This document shows positions 53,287 through 61,571 of a DNA stretch of 64,000 bases, piece by piece. Every line of letters begins with the position of its first letter. Position 1 is the stretch's first letter. A program made the position numbers and the translations under genes. The DNA comes from UBA1227 sp045629305. Lineage in GTDB: Bacteria > Bacillota > Clostridia > Oscillospirales > Acutalibacteraceae. The stretch is from the NCBI GenBank assembly GCA_045629305.1, contig JAZQQZ010000002.1, forward strand, positions 36,826 to 100,825, in the 5' to 3' direction. The notes under the pieces were generated by a model, which was not told the DNA's origin, did not search any database, and was given only the letters and a program-made list of their open reading frames with translations.

Positions 53287-53377
53287 ATATATTTCTTTAT
53301 GCAACAATAAATTTACTCATTCAATATATAATACTTAATGTACGTAAAATGTTATTTTAAAACGGAGGTATTTTATT

Positions 53378-53995
53378 ATGGGAAAATATGCAGTACTTGA
53401 TAAGAGTAAGTCACTTGACTTCCACGGTGTTCCAGATTTGATGGATTACACTCAGGAAGAACTCATGGAATTATTTAAAACTCTTCCTGCTCCATCACTT
53501 GAGGAGATGCAGGGCGAATTCCATTCAACAAAACTCGGACATCACAGCATTAGAGACTGGTTCGAGTGGCACATCACATGTGATAACTTTATCCTTAATC
53601 CAGAGTGGATTGGTAAGGCTTTCCATAAGGTTGATGATGAGCACGGTGTAGGTTATAACCTTTTCAGAGATATCAACGGTAAACTTTATTTTAGATATCC
53701 AATGTACACAATGATTGCTCCTTCACGTTATGATGCTAAGCCAGCATACACTCTAATCTATAAGGCTTATTATCATCTTTGTGCAGGTACACAGATGGTT
53801 GATGAGTGCAGAAAGCTTGCTGATGGCGCTTATCTTCTTATCGGCACATATGGTTTTAACAAGGCCGACAGAATGAGACCACACTTCTGGCTTCTTGAAG
53901 GTCCATATCGTGAGTATCGTGGCGATGTTAAGGGTATCCATGCTATCCCACGTAAGTTTGACAAGCAGAAAGAAATGCCTAACTACGGCAAATAA
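53378..53995 (+). CDS. Unrecognised 205-aa soluble protein, first gene of the ene-reductase cluster
   Basis: A 205-residue protein with no signal peptide, membrane segment or known motif that I can identify. It is rich in His, Tyr and Trp, for example GHHSIRDWFEWHITCDNFILNPEWIG and RPHFWLLEGPYREYRGD. The central part (LYFRYPMYTMIAPSRYDAKPAYTLIYKAYYHLCAG) reads like a compact alpha/beta domain that might line a ligand pocket. A strong AACGGAGG site stands before the ATG. It is 20 bases upstream of the large ene-reductase gene and directly downstream of the TetR operator, so it probably acts on the same substrate, either as an enzyme or a binding protein. Confidence 0.8.
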   Translation: MGKYAVLDKSKSLDFHGVPDLMDYTQEELMELFKTLPAPSLEEMQGEFHSTKLGHHSIRDWFEWHITCDNFILNPEWIGKAFHKVDDEHGVGYNLFRDINGKLYFRYPMYTMIAPSRYDAKPAYTLIYKAYYHLCAGTQMVDECRKLADGAYLLIGTYGFNKADRMRPHFWLLEGPYREYRGDVKGIHAIPRKFDKQKEMPNYGK

Positions 53996-54015
53996 TTTAT
54001 GAACAAGGTGTAAAA

Positions 54016-56142
54016 ATGAAGTACGAAAAGTTATTTACTCCTGGCAAGATTGGCAACATAGAAGTTAAGAACCGTGTTGTAATGACATCTATGGGCGTAG
54101 ATGTTGCTGAACCAAACGGTAAGGTTGGTCAGCGTTGGATGGACTATTATGAGGCACGTGCAAAAGGTGGCGTTGGTCTCATCATCTCTGGTATCGTTCG
54201 TGTTAACGAGACAAGTGGCGTAGGTCTTCCAATGCAGGTTTCACTTGCTAGAGATAAGAATGTTAAGTCCTTGAAAAAGGGCGTTGATATGATCCATTCA
54301 TATGGTGCAAAATTTGTAGTTCAGCTCCACCATGCTGGTCGTCAGAATGAAGCTATTCTTGGCACTACTTGGGGACTCCTTGAATTCGGTGAAAAATTTG
54401 TTCCATGTTATTGGAAAATTGCACTTCCAGTTGCTAGAAAATTGCTGGATACAGTTATGCCACCAATGAATAACAACCCAACAATTCATGAGTTGCAGAA
54501 GTATATTATGCTTCCAAATGTAAGTGCATCAAATGTACCACTTGATCCTACAAGATCAGGTGCCCTGCCTTCAAGAGTACATAAATTAACTATTCCAGAG
54601 ATTAAGTTACTCGAGAAGCAGTTTATTAAAGCGGCAGTACGTGCCAAGGCTGCTGGATGCGATGGTGTTGAATTACACGCTTCCCATGGTTACCTTATCC
54701 AGCAGTTCTTGTCACCTTGGACTAATCGTCGTCATGATAAGTATGGTGGAAGCCTTGAGAATCGTATGCGTATGCTTCTTGAAATTATCGCAGGCGTACG
54801 TGAAGCTTGCGGTGCAGACTTCCCAATTATCGTTCGTCTTACAGTAGATGAGCTCTACGATACAGTAGGCGAAGATGGCAAGGGTCTTAGACTTAATGAA
54901 GGTGTATTAATTGCTAAGCGTCTTGAAAAAGCTGGCATTGATGCCCTCGACGTTTCTTGCGGTGGTTATGAGACACCTAACCACACTGTTGAACCAATGG
55001 ACGTACCACAAGGTTGGCGTGCATATATGGTTAAGGCAGTTAAGGATGCAGTTAATATTCCAGTTATCGCTGTTGGTGTAATTCGTGAACCAGATTTCGC
55101 AGAGAAATTACTCAAAGATGGTGTACAAGACTTTATTGGTCTTGCTAGACCTCTTCTTGCAGATCCTGAATGGGCTAACAAAGCACAGGCTGGACAGCCA
55201 GAAGAAATTCAGCGTTGTATCGGATGTCTTGCATGCTTCCAGACATTATTTGAGAACGCATTTAGATTTGAACCAGCTCAGTGTGCACTTAACCCTAGAG
55301 CTTGTCATGAGATGGAATACAAGAATATCATCAACAATGGTAAGGGTAAGAGCATCGTTGTTATCGGTGGTGGTCCTGCTGGACTTACAGCAGCACGTGA
55401 GATGGCATACAGAGGATTTAAAGTAACACTTCTTGAAAAAGAACCAATTACTGGTGGACAGCTTAATGCTGCTAACAAACCTCCTCACAAAGAGAAGATG
55501 ACTTGGGGTATTAACGATCTTACTAACCGTGCAGTATCTGCTGGTGTTAAGATTAAGTATAATGTTAAAATTACAAGAGGAATGCTTCGCTCATACAAAC
55601 CATATGCAATCATTATAGCAACAGGTGGAGAGTCTGGTGTTCCAAGGAAGATTCCTGGAGCAGATAAGAAGACAGTTATGACAGCTGCTGGCGCAATGAA
55701 GAGCGAGTTTAAGATTAAGAATAAGGATGTTGTAGTCGTAGGTACAGGACTTACAGGTCTTGAGACTGCTGAGTACTTCATGGAGCAGGGTAACCGCATC
55801 ACTATGGTAGAGATGCAGGATAAGATTGGTCCTGGCCTCTATGTTCAGCACTATTACAATCTTTATCCAAAACTTGCTGATGGTGGCGCATTATTCCTTT
55901 CATCTTCAAAACTTATGGCAATTGAAGATGACCATGTAGTAGTTGAAACAAAAGACGGTAGCACAGTAATGCCAAGAGCAGATTATGTATTCTTCGCAAC
56001 TGGTGTTCGTAGCGTAAATGATCTTGTAGATTTTGCTAAGAAAGAATGCAAGAGAGTTTATGTAATTGGTGATGCCAATAAGGTTGGCACAATTAGACAC
56101 GCAACAGCTAGCGCAATGCAAGCTGTAAAAGAGATAAAGTAA
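54016..56142 (+). CDS. Old-Yellow-Enzyme/2,4-dienoyl-CoA reductase-like Fe-S flavoenzyme (ene-reductase)
   Basis: A 708-residue multidomain flavoenzyme of the 2-enoate reductase/BaiCD/BaiH/trimethylamine dehydrogenase type. Residues about 1-385 form the FMN-binding TIM barrel (VVMTSMGVDVAEPNGKVG, QLHHAGRQ near 101-108, ELHASHGYLIQQFLSPWTN). The [4Fe-4S] cysteines are in CIGCLACF near 402 plus downstream Cys. The C-terminal FAD/NAD(P)H part has VVIGGGPAGLTAAREMA near 450 and VVVGTGLTGLETAEYFM. Compared with usual members there is a longer insertion (about 110-190) after HHAGRQ that may shape the active site. It probably reduces an activated C=C bond. It is 18 bases upstream of an SDR gene. Confidence 0.92.
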   Translation: MKYEKLFTPGKIGNIEVKNRVVMTSMGVDVAEPNGKVGQRWMDYYEARAKGGVGLIISGIVRVNETSGVGLPMQVSLARDKNVKSLKKGVDMIHSYGAKFVVQLHHAGRQNEAILGTTWGLLEFGEKFVPCYWKIALPVARKLLDTVMPPMNNNPTIHELQKYIMLPNVSASNVPLDPTRSGALPSRVHKLTIPEIKLLEKQFIKAAVRAKAAGCDGVELHASHGYLIQQFLSPWTNRRHDKYGGSLENRMRMLLEIIAGVREACGADFPIIVRLTVDELYDTVGEDGKGLRLNEGVLIAKRLEKAGIDALDVSCGGYETPNHTVEPMDVPQGWRAYMVKAVKDAVNIPVIAVGVIREPDFAEKLLKDGVQDFIGLARPLLADPEWANKAQAGQPEEIQRCIGCLACFQTLFENAFRFEPAQCALNPRACHEMEYKNIINNGKGKSIVVIGGGPAGLTAAREMAYRGFKVTLLEKEPITGGQLNAANKPPHKEKMTWGINDLTNRAVSAGVKIKYNVKITRGMLRSYKPYAIIIATGGESGVPRKIPGADKKTVMTAAGAMKSEFKIKNKDVVVVGTGLTGLETAEYFMEQGNRITMVEMQDKIGPGLYVQHYYNLYPKLADGGALFLSSSKLMAIEDDHVVVETKDGSTVMPRADYVFFATGVRSVNDLVDFAKKECKRVYVIGDANKVGTIRHATASAMQAVKEIK

Positions 56143-56160
56143 CCATAGGAGGAAAAAATT

Positions 56161-56961
56161 ATGAGTAAGAACATTATTGTTATTACAGGTGTTGCAGGCG
56201 GAATTGGTAAAGAGTTTCTTAAGCTTTTAATCAACGAGCCAGGTATCGATGAGATCTGGGCTATTGGTCGTACACTTTCAAAGCTTGAAGCACTCAAGGC
56301 TGAGTTCGGTGACAAGGTAGTTCCTGTAAAAGTTGACGTTACAAGCGATGACGATGTAAACGCTTATATCGATCTTCTTAAAGAGCAGGATGCTAAAGTT
56401 AAATGGCTCATCAACTGTGCTGGTACACGTGCTCTTTACAAGCCAGGCGCTGATATCACAAGACTTCTTGCTACAGTACGTACAAATCTTGTTGGTAACA
56501 TGGCTATGTGTTATGCTTCTATCCCATTCATGGGCCAGGGCGACCACATCCTTAATGTATCTTCAGCAGCTAGCTTCCAGCCTCTTCCATCAAACAACTC
56601 ATACGCTGCTGCAAAAGTAGGTCTTAGATTCTTCTCTAAGGGCCTTGAGTATGAGCTTAAGACAAGGGGAATTATCATCACATGCTCTTGCCCAGGTTGG
56701 GTACAGACAGAACTTATGGAGTTCAAAGAAGATGAGGTGTCACCAATCGAGAGACTCCCTGGCGTATCAACACCAAATCATGTTGCTGCTAAGAGCCTTG
56801 CTGATGCACGTAATGGCAAGTCAATCTGCTATCCTACACTTAAAGTTCATGTTGACTACTATCTTACAAAGTACTTACCAACGGCGTTCATTTTGTGGTA
56901 TGCTAGTCATTTTGAGACTGACCATTATGAAGACTTCATTAAGACAGGCATTTTAACCTAA
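56161..56961 (+). CDS. Short-chain dehydrogenase/reductase
   Basis: A 266-residue SDR. The cofactor motif TGVAGGIGKEF is at about residues 9-19, the NAG-equivalent is INCAGTRAL, Ser is in LNVSSAASF, and the catalytic Tyr/Lys are in YAAAKVGLRF. The Arg in AIGRTLSKLEALKAEF after the second strand could favour NADPH, though Asp/Arg discrimination is not reliable here. The hydrophobic C-terminal tail (YYLTKYLPTAFILWYASHF) is unusual and might associate with membranes or enclose a large apolar substrate. It follows the ene-reductase by 18 bases; an OYE-SDR pair is found in bile-acid and steroid reduction pathways, but that is an analogy only. Confidence 0.9.
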   Translation: MSKNIIVITGVAGGIGKEFLKLLINEPGIDEIWAIGRTLSKLEALKAEFGDKVVPVKVDVTSDDDVNAYIDLLKEQDAKVKWLINCAGTRALYKPGADITRLLATVRTNLVGNMAMCYASIPFMGQGDHILNVSSAASFQPLPSNNSYAAAKVGLRFFSKGLEYELKTRGIIITCSCPGWVQTELMEFKEDEVSPIERLPGVSTPNHVAAKSLADARNGKSICYPTLKVHVDYYLTKYLPTAFILWYASHFETDHYEDFIKTGILT

Positions 56962-56984
56962 ATTTTAGGATACATACTTCTTTA

Positions 56985-57020
56985 AAAGGGGCCGAGAGAA
57001 ATTTTCTCTTGGCCTTTTTT
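56985..57020 (+). terminator. Intrinsic terminator after the SDR gene
   Basis: Stem GGCCGAGAGAAA / TTTTCTCTTGGCC (about 56989-57014) with one G-T pair, followed by T6. It closes the transcript that begins at 53378. Confidence 0.88.
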
Positions 57021-57031
57021 ATATAAATGTA

Positions 57032-57060
57032 TTGAATAACACCTTATTTTTTAATAAAAT
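57032..57060 (+). promoter_or_regulatory. Sigma-A-type promoter for the membrane module
   Basis: TTGAAT (57032-57037), 17-base spacer and TAAAAT (57055-57060) lie just after the terminator and 36 bases before the next ATG. This implies the membrane protein is transcribed separately from the ene-reductase/SDR genes. No TGGAC motif is seen near it. Confidence 0.6.
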
Positions 57061-57096
57061 ATAGTTAGCATAATTTATCAATAAGGAGGAATTGTT

Positions 57097-57738
57097 ATGC
57101 TTTGGGGCCCAGGCACCGATGAAGCTCGTGCAATAGTTGACGAAGCTTTAAAACATGTTCGTTGCACATGCAATTTTAATTGGACATTTATAGTTCTTTT
57201 AGCTCTTGTAATGTGCGTATATGTACCTAAGATTAAGGATAAGCAGTGGAATTCAATTGGTGCTGCTCTTGGTCTTTACGGTATCCATTGGCTTTGCGAA
57301 ATAGCAAATGCTGTATTCTGTCACATCTTCGGTTATGGCATGTGGCACGTAACTCAAGAGAGTACAACATTTATTCTTCTTATCGGCGTATGTTGGGAAC
57401 TTTCACTTATGTTCTCCACAGCGGGCTTTACTATTGATGTACTTCCAGAGGACAAGAACGCAAAGATTTTTGGAATAAACAACCGTTTGCTTTATGTTCT
57501 CACAATGGCAATTGGTTTCTCACTCTTTGAGATATTCCTTGCAGGTACACCTTCATTCCAGTGGGTATGGCCATTCTGGGGTGCTCTTCCAGTACTTGTA
57601 ACAGTTTACATTCCTTTCTTTGTTGCTGCTGTTCTCGGTTATGACCTTCAGGGCAAAGCAAAGAAAATCTTCCTTGGTGCTATTTGGGGACAAGTTGCTC
57701 TCGCACTTGCGATCCTCATTCCACTTGGAATTATTTAA
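57097..57738 (+). CDS. Trp-rich multi-TM protein of unknown function, paralogue B
   Basis: A 213-residue polytopic membrane protein with about six helices. It resembles the protein at 43945 in the loop LPEDKNAKIFGINNR, in helices with conserved glutamates (HWLCEIAN, GVCWELSLMF) and in W.WPFWGALPVLV. An N-terminal CTCNFNW pair of cysteines is absent from paralogue A. It has AAGGAGG before the ATG. A 59-residue ORF follows after 21 bases. The position between an SDR and a DUF362/Stn cluster hints at uptake or membrane binding of the same substrate or at an electron-transfer role, but neither can be shown. Confidence 0.8.
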   Translation: MLWGPGTDEARAIVDEALKHVRCTCNFNWTFIVLLALVMCVYVPKIKDKQWNSIGAALGLYGIHWLCEIANAVFCHIFGYGMWHVTQESTTFILLIGVCWELSLMFSTAGFTIDVLPEDKNAKIFGINNRLLYVLTMAIGFSLFEIFLAGTPSFQWVWPFWGALPVLVTVYIPFFVAAVLGYDLQGKAKKIFLGAIWGQVALALAILIPLGII

Positions 57739-57759
57739 CAGACGAAAGGGGTAATTATA

Positions 57760-57939
57760 ATGAAACAATTTGCAATTTTTAATTATTTGTTTGCAGCTAT
57801 TTGTCTTATTGCCGCTGTCGTTGTTTTCTTTACTGTTAGCAAAATGTTCGCAGCATTTATCCTTCTTGCAGCTATCGCATATGCAATTAGTGGTGTAATC
57901 GTACAAAAGGCTAATCCAGATATCTTTAAGAAACAGTAA
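57760..57939 (+). CDS. Small two-helix membrane protein (59 aa)
   Basis: A 59-residue ORF with GAAAGGGG upstream of its ATG. It consists of two hydrophobic helices (FAAICLIAAVVVFFTV and FAAFILLAAIAYAISGVIV) separated by a short turn, and ends KANPDIFKKQ. No family is recognised. It directly follows the six-helix protein and shares its terminator, so it is likely a small subunit of that protein, paralleling the 56-residue ORF next to paralogue A. Confidence 0.78.
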   Translation: MKQFAIFNYLFAAICLIAAVVVFFTVSKMFAAFILLAAIAYAISGVIVQKANPDIFKKQ

Positions 57940-57951
57940 GATAAATAATAT

Positions 57952-57990
57952 ATCCCCAGCTCGGCTTTTGCCCTGCTGGGGATTTTCTTT
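57952..57990 (+). terminator. Intrinsic terminator after the membrane module
   Basis: Stem ATCCCCAGC (57952-57960) / GCTGGGGAT (57975-57983), with a G/C-rich inner loop that may extend it, followed by TTTTCTTT. Confidence 0.85.
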
Positions 57991-58061
57991 ATTTATTGAA
58001 CTTATAATATATATTGGTATATAATTTTTATATAAATTATTTATAAAGTGAAAGCTTAGAG

Positions 58062-59156
58062 ATGAAGAATAATCAAATTTTAAGAGTTGTCGGTACCGAC
58101 TATAAAGAGATGACGAAGGCACTATGTGCCAAGGCTGATCTCTGTAATATGATACCGACAACAGATAAGAAAATTGCAATCAAACCAAATTTGGTGGTAG
58201 CGGGCCCTGCAGAACTTGGTGCAACTACGCACCCAGAAGTTATCGCGGGTATAATTGAATATCTCCACGAGAATGGATTTTATAATTTGGTAATGATGGA
58301 GAGTGCTTGGTATGGGGAAGATACCGAGAATGCTTTTTCAGTAGCAGGTTATGGCTCAATCTGCGCAGATTATAAAGTTCCATTTATTGATATAAAGAAA
58401 GTATCAAGTCACAAGGTTATATCTGGAGGTTTGGAACTTAATGTTACCGATGCGATAAATGACATTGATTTTCTTATCAACGTGCCAGTTCTTAAAGGTC
58501 ACTGTCAGGTTAGAATGACATGTGCTATTAAGAACCTTAAAGGACTTGTTCCAGACAACGAGAAGAGACGCTTCCATGCGCTTGGAATTACAGAACCTGT
58601 CGGAAAGCTCGGTGCGGCAATTAAGCAAGATTTTATAATTGTAGATGATATATGTGGCGATCTTGATTTTGAAGAGGGCGGCAACCCTGTCGTTAGAAAT
58701 ACTATTCTTGCAGCCAAAGACCCAGTTCTTATAGATGCTTATGCTTGTAATAAACTTCATCTTCCGCTTGAAAAAGTTCCATATGTTAAAATAACGGAAT
58801 CGCTTGGAGTGGGAAGCACGGATTTATCTAAAGCAGAGATTATAGATCTGAGAGAAGGCGGCGAGATCGAGCTTCCGAAGACCTCAAAGGTTCTCGATGT
58901 CGCATATGCCGCTGAAGCAGTCGAGGCATGCAGTGCATGTTATGGTAATTTGCTTCCGGCATTGGTTAAATTAGAGGATGAGGGGCTTCTTGAAAAACTT
59001 GACACAAAAATTGCTATCGGACAGGGACATGAGGGTAAGACAGGCCGCCTTGGTATCGGTAAATGCACTTGCCTTTTTGAAACCTGTATTATGGGCTGTC
59101 CGCCAAGCAAAGAAGAGATATATAAAGGATTAAAGGATTATATAAAAACAAAGTAA
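58062..59156 (+). CDS. DUF362 family protein, short form
   Basis: A 364-residue DUF362 protein with the family core: KKIAIKPNLVVAGPAELGATTHPEVIAGIIEYLHENG, INVPVLKGHCQVRMTCAIKNLKGLVP and IIVDDICGDLDFEEGGNPVVRNTILAAKDPVLIDAYAC. The C-terminus has clustered cysteines (CSACYGN near residue 291 and CTCLFETCIMGCPP near 340-352) that could hold a metal or Fe-S centre. Its sibling at 48703 lacks this tail. The ribosome site is weak. It is bounded by terminators on both sides, and precedes the Stn-like operon. Confidence 0.87.
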   Translation: MKNNQILRVVGTDYKEMTKALCAKADLCNMIPTTDKKIAIKPNLVVAGPAELGATTHPEVIAGIIEYLHENGFYNLVMMESAWYGEDTENAFSVAGYGSICADYKVPFIDIKKVSSHKVISGGLELNVTDAINDIDFLINVPVLKGHCQVRMTCAIKNLKGLVPDNEKRRFHALGITEPVGKLGAAIKQDFIIVDDICGDLDFEEGGNPVVRNTILAAKDPVLIDAYACNKLHLPLEKVPYVKITESLGVGSTDLSKAEIIDLREGGEIELPKTSKVLDVAYAAEAVEACSACYGNLLPALVKLEDEGLLEKLDTKIAIGQGHEGKTGRLGIGKCTCLFETCIMGCPPSKEEIYKGLKDYIKTK

Positions 59157-59167
59157 TAGTATAACAA

Positions 59168-59198
59168 AAAAGAGACAACCAAACGGTTGTCTCTTTTT
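59168..59198 (+). terminator. Intrinsic terminator, GAGRCAACC family
   Basis: Perfect 13-base stem AAAAGAGACAACC / GGTTGTCTCTTTT with loop AAAC and trailing T. It follows the DUF362 gene. Confidence 0.9.
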
Positions 59199-59206
59199 AC
59201 ATTATA

Positions 59207-59244
59207 TGGACAAATTAAGGTTTTTGTTCGTGGTATTTTATAAT
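59207..59244 (+). promoter_or_regulatory. Candidate TetR half-palindrome and promoter for the Stn-like operon
   Basis: ATGGACAAATTA places TGGAC at 59207-59211; 14 bases later is GTTCG, matching GTCCA at three of five positions. A TATAAT at 59239-59244 with TTAAGG as a weak -35 (59215-59220) would put the site across the -35 region, and a second -10-like TAAAAT is at 59255-59260. Operator function is inferred from the match to the sites at 52578 and 53252. Confidence 0.45.
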
Positions 59245-59298
59245 CATTTTTTGTTAAAATAACTATGTATGTATTTTTCATTTTAAGGAGGTAATATT

Positions 59299-59802
59299 AT
59301 GGGCTGTTGTTGCAATCACGAAGCTTCTGATCTTTCACTTATAGCACCTGTATTGGAACACTATAAGGGCATTGATGGAAGCCTTATTGCAATCTTACAA
59401 CAAGCACAAGAAATTTACGGTTATCTTCCAGTTGATGTTATTTATCACATCGCAGAAGAGACAGGTGTTGCTCCGGCAAAAGTTATGGGTGTAGCTACTT
59501 TTTATACTCAGTTTAGACTTAAGCCGGTTGGTAAGTATTTGATTATGCTTTGCCAAGGTACAGCTTGTCATGTTAACGGTTCGGAACTTATTGCTGCTGC
59601 AATAAAGGATGAAATTGGAATCGTTGATGGTGAGACAACAGATGATGGTCTATTTTCTCTTAAACACGTAGCTTGTCTTGGATGTTGCTCTTTATCACCA
59701 GTTATGATGATCAATGGCGAAACATATGGTAGTCTTACACCGGATAAGACAAAGACCATTCTTCGCGAACTCGCTGCAAAGGCAGGTGACAAGAATGATT
59801 AA
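59299..59802 (+). CDS. NuoE-like [2Fe-2S] subunit of an electron-bifurcating transhydrogenase (Stn-type)
   Basis: A 167-residue NuoE/HndA-like protein. The helical N-terminal part (LIAILQQAQEIYGYLPVDVIYHIAEETG) is followed by a thioredoxin-like domain holding the four [2Fe-2S] ligands: LCQGTACHV (C-x4-C) and VACLGCCSLSP (C-x3-C). An unusual CCC near the N-terminus (MGCCCNH) is extra. The next two genes encode a NuoF-like and a NuoG/GltD-like protein, the gene set of the Sporomusa-type Nfn (Stn) complex, which couples NADPH oxidation or formation to NADH and ferredoxin. It overlaps the next gene by eight bases. Confidence 0.88.
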   Translation: MGCCCNHEASDLSLIAPVLEHYKGIDGSLIAILQQAQEIYGYLPVDVIYHIAEETGVAPAKVMGVATFYTQFRLKPVGKYLIMLCQGTACHVNGSELIAAAIKDEIGIVDGETTDDGLFSLKHVACLGCCSLSPVMMINGETYGSLTPDKTKTILRELAAKAGDKND

Positions 59803-61558
59803 GGTTGTAGTAGGTGAAGGTTCTTGTGGACTTGCTGCTGGTGCAGGAAAAGTTCATGTAAAACTTGATGAACTTTTTGGAACTTCAAACCCTACAGGTG
59901 CAGTTGTAACTATCACCAGCTGTATTGGTATGTGCTTCCTTGAACCAATTGTAGATCTTTATGACGGTCAGGATCTTGTTCGTCGTCTTGTTCATGTAAC
60001 AGAGAATGATGCAGAAAAAATCCACGCCGCAGTATCTACAAATAATTTGTCATTAGTAGATGATATTACTATTAGTTCAGATGATGCTTCTTTCCTTGAG
60101 AAACAGACTCGTATTGCTCTTCGCAATTGTGGAATTATAAATCCTATGAGCATAGATGAATATATCGCTCGTGGTGGTTACGATGCTCTAAAGAAGATTC
60201 TTACAACTGGTATGAGCCAGGACGACGTTATCAATGAAATTGATAAGTCAGGCCTTAAAGGCCGTGGCGGAGCTGGCTTCTCTACAGCATTTAAATGGAG
60301 AGCTGCGAAATCATCTGAAAGCGAAGAAAAGTACTTGATTTGTAATGCGGATGAAGGCGATCCAGGCGCATTTATGGACCGTGCTGTAATCGAGGGCGAC
60401 CCACATACTCTTATTGAAGGTATGCTTATCGGTGCTTATGCAATTGGAGCAAAAGAAGCAATCGTGTATGTTCGTGCTGAATATCCTCTTGCAATTGTTC
60501 GTCTTGAGAACGCTATCAAAGAGGCAACAGCAAATGGATATTTAGGAGATAATATTCTTGGATCAAACTTCTCATGTAAGATGAGAATTAAAGCCGGTGC
60601 TGGCGCATTTGTATGCGGCGAAGAGACGGCTCTTATAGAATCACTTGAAGGTAAGCGTGGAATGCCACGTCTCAAGCCACCATTCCCAGCACAGGCAGGT
60701 TTCTGGTATAAGCCTTCTAACATTAATAATGTTGAGACTTATGCAAATGTTGCATGGATTATCGCAAACGGCGGTGATGCATTTGCAGCGATGGGTACAG
60801 AGGAGTCTAAGGGTACTAAAGTATTCGCTCTTACAGGTAAGATTAAGCGTGGTGGACTTGTTGAAATTCCAATGGGAAAAACCCTCCGCGAAGTAATTTA
60901 TGATATCGGCGGTGGTATCAGGGGCGATAAGGAATTTAAGGCAGTTCAGCTTGGCGGTCCATCAGGTGGATGTATCCCAGCTTCACTTCTTGATACAGTA
61001 ATTGATTATAAAGCTCTTGGCGCAACAGGTGCTATCATGGGATCTGGCGGAATGGTAGTTATGGATGAAACAACCTGTATGGTTGGCATGGCTAAATTCT
61101 TCCTTGATTTCACAGCAAAAGAGAGCTGTGGAAAATGTGTTCATTGCCGTATTGGTACAAAGCGCATGCTTGAGATTCTCGATCGAATCGTAGCAGGTGA
61201 GGGAGAAGACGGCGATATTGAGAAACTTGAGGAACTCTGTCTCGCAATTAAAGACGGTGCTCTTTGTGGTCTCGGACAGACTGCTCCAAACCCAGTTCTT
61301 ACAACTATCCGATATTTCCGTGATGAGATGGAAGCCCATATCGCTGAAAAGCGTTGCCCAGCAGGTGAGTGTAGAAATCTTATTACATATTCAATTGATC
61401 AGGATAAATGTATCGGTTGTAGCGCTTGCGCAAGAAAGTGCCCAGCAGATGCAATCTCAGGTGAAATTAAATCACCATTTGTAATTGATACTGATAAGTG
61501 TGTAAAGTGCGGAAACTGTAAGACAGTTTGTCGCCAAGATGCAATTATAATTAAGTAA
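59795..61558 (+). CDS. NuoF-like FMN/Fe-S NADH-binding subunit (Stn/HydB-type)
   Basis: A 587-residue flavoprotein. An N-terminal thioredoxin-like [2Fe-2S] domain (residues about 1-90, with GSCGLAAGA and TSCIGMCFLEP) leads into the NuoF core. That core has the FMN/NADH loops GRGGAGFSTAFKWR and CNADEGDPGAFMDRAVIEGDPH, GAFVCGEETALIESLEG, and the [4Fe-4S] SCGKCVHCRIGTKRM. Two more [4Fe-4S] clusters close the C-terminus (CIGCSACARKC and CVKCGNCKTVC). This is the layout of bifurcating HydB, NfnL-related and Stn subunits. The start is ATG 59795 with AGGTGA before it; the frame extends upstream inside the NuoE gene but without conserved sequence. The next gene starts 13 bases after the stop. Confidence 0.9.
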   Translation: MIKVVVGEGSCGLAAGAGKVHVKLDELFGTSNPTGAVVTITSCIGMCFLEPIVDLYDGQDLVRRLVHVTENDAEKIHAAVSTNNLSLVDDITISSDDASFLEKQTRIALRNCGIINPMSIDEYIARGGYDALKKILTTGMSQDDVINEIDKSGLKGRGGAGFSTAFKWRAAKSSESEEKYLICNADEGDPGAFMDRAVIEGDPHTLIEGMLIGAYAIGAKEAIVYVRAEYPLAIVRLENAIKEATANGYLGDNILGSNFSCKMRIKAGAGAFVCGEETALIESLEGKRGMPRLKPPFPAQAGFWYKPSNINNVETYANVAWIIANGGDAFAAMGTEESKGTKVFALTGKIKRGGLVEIPMGKTLREVIYDIGGGIRGDKEFKAVQLGGPSGGCIPASLLDTVIDYKALGATGAIMGSGGMVVMDETTCMVGMAKFFLDFTAKESCGKCVHCRIGTKRMLEILDRIVAGEGEDGDIEKLEELCLAIKDGALCGLGQTAPNPVLTTIRYFRDEMEAHIAEKRCPAGECRNLITYSIDQDKCIGCSACARKCPADAISGEIKSPFVIDTDKCVKCGNCKTVCRQDAIIIK

Positions 61559-61571
61559 GGGAGGGAATTTT

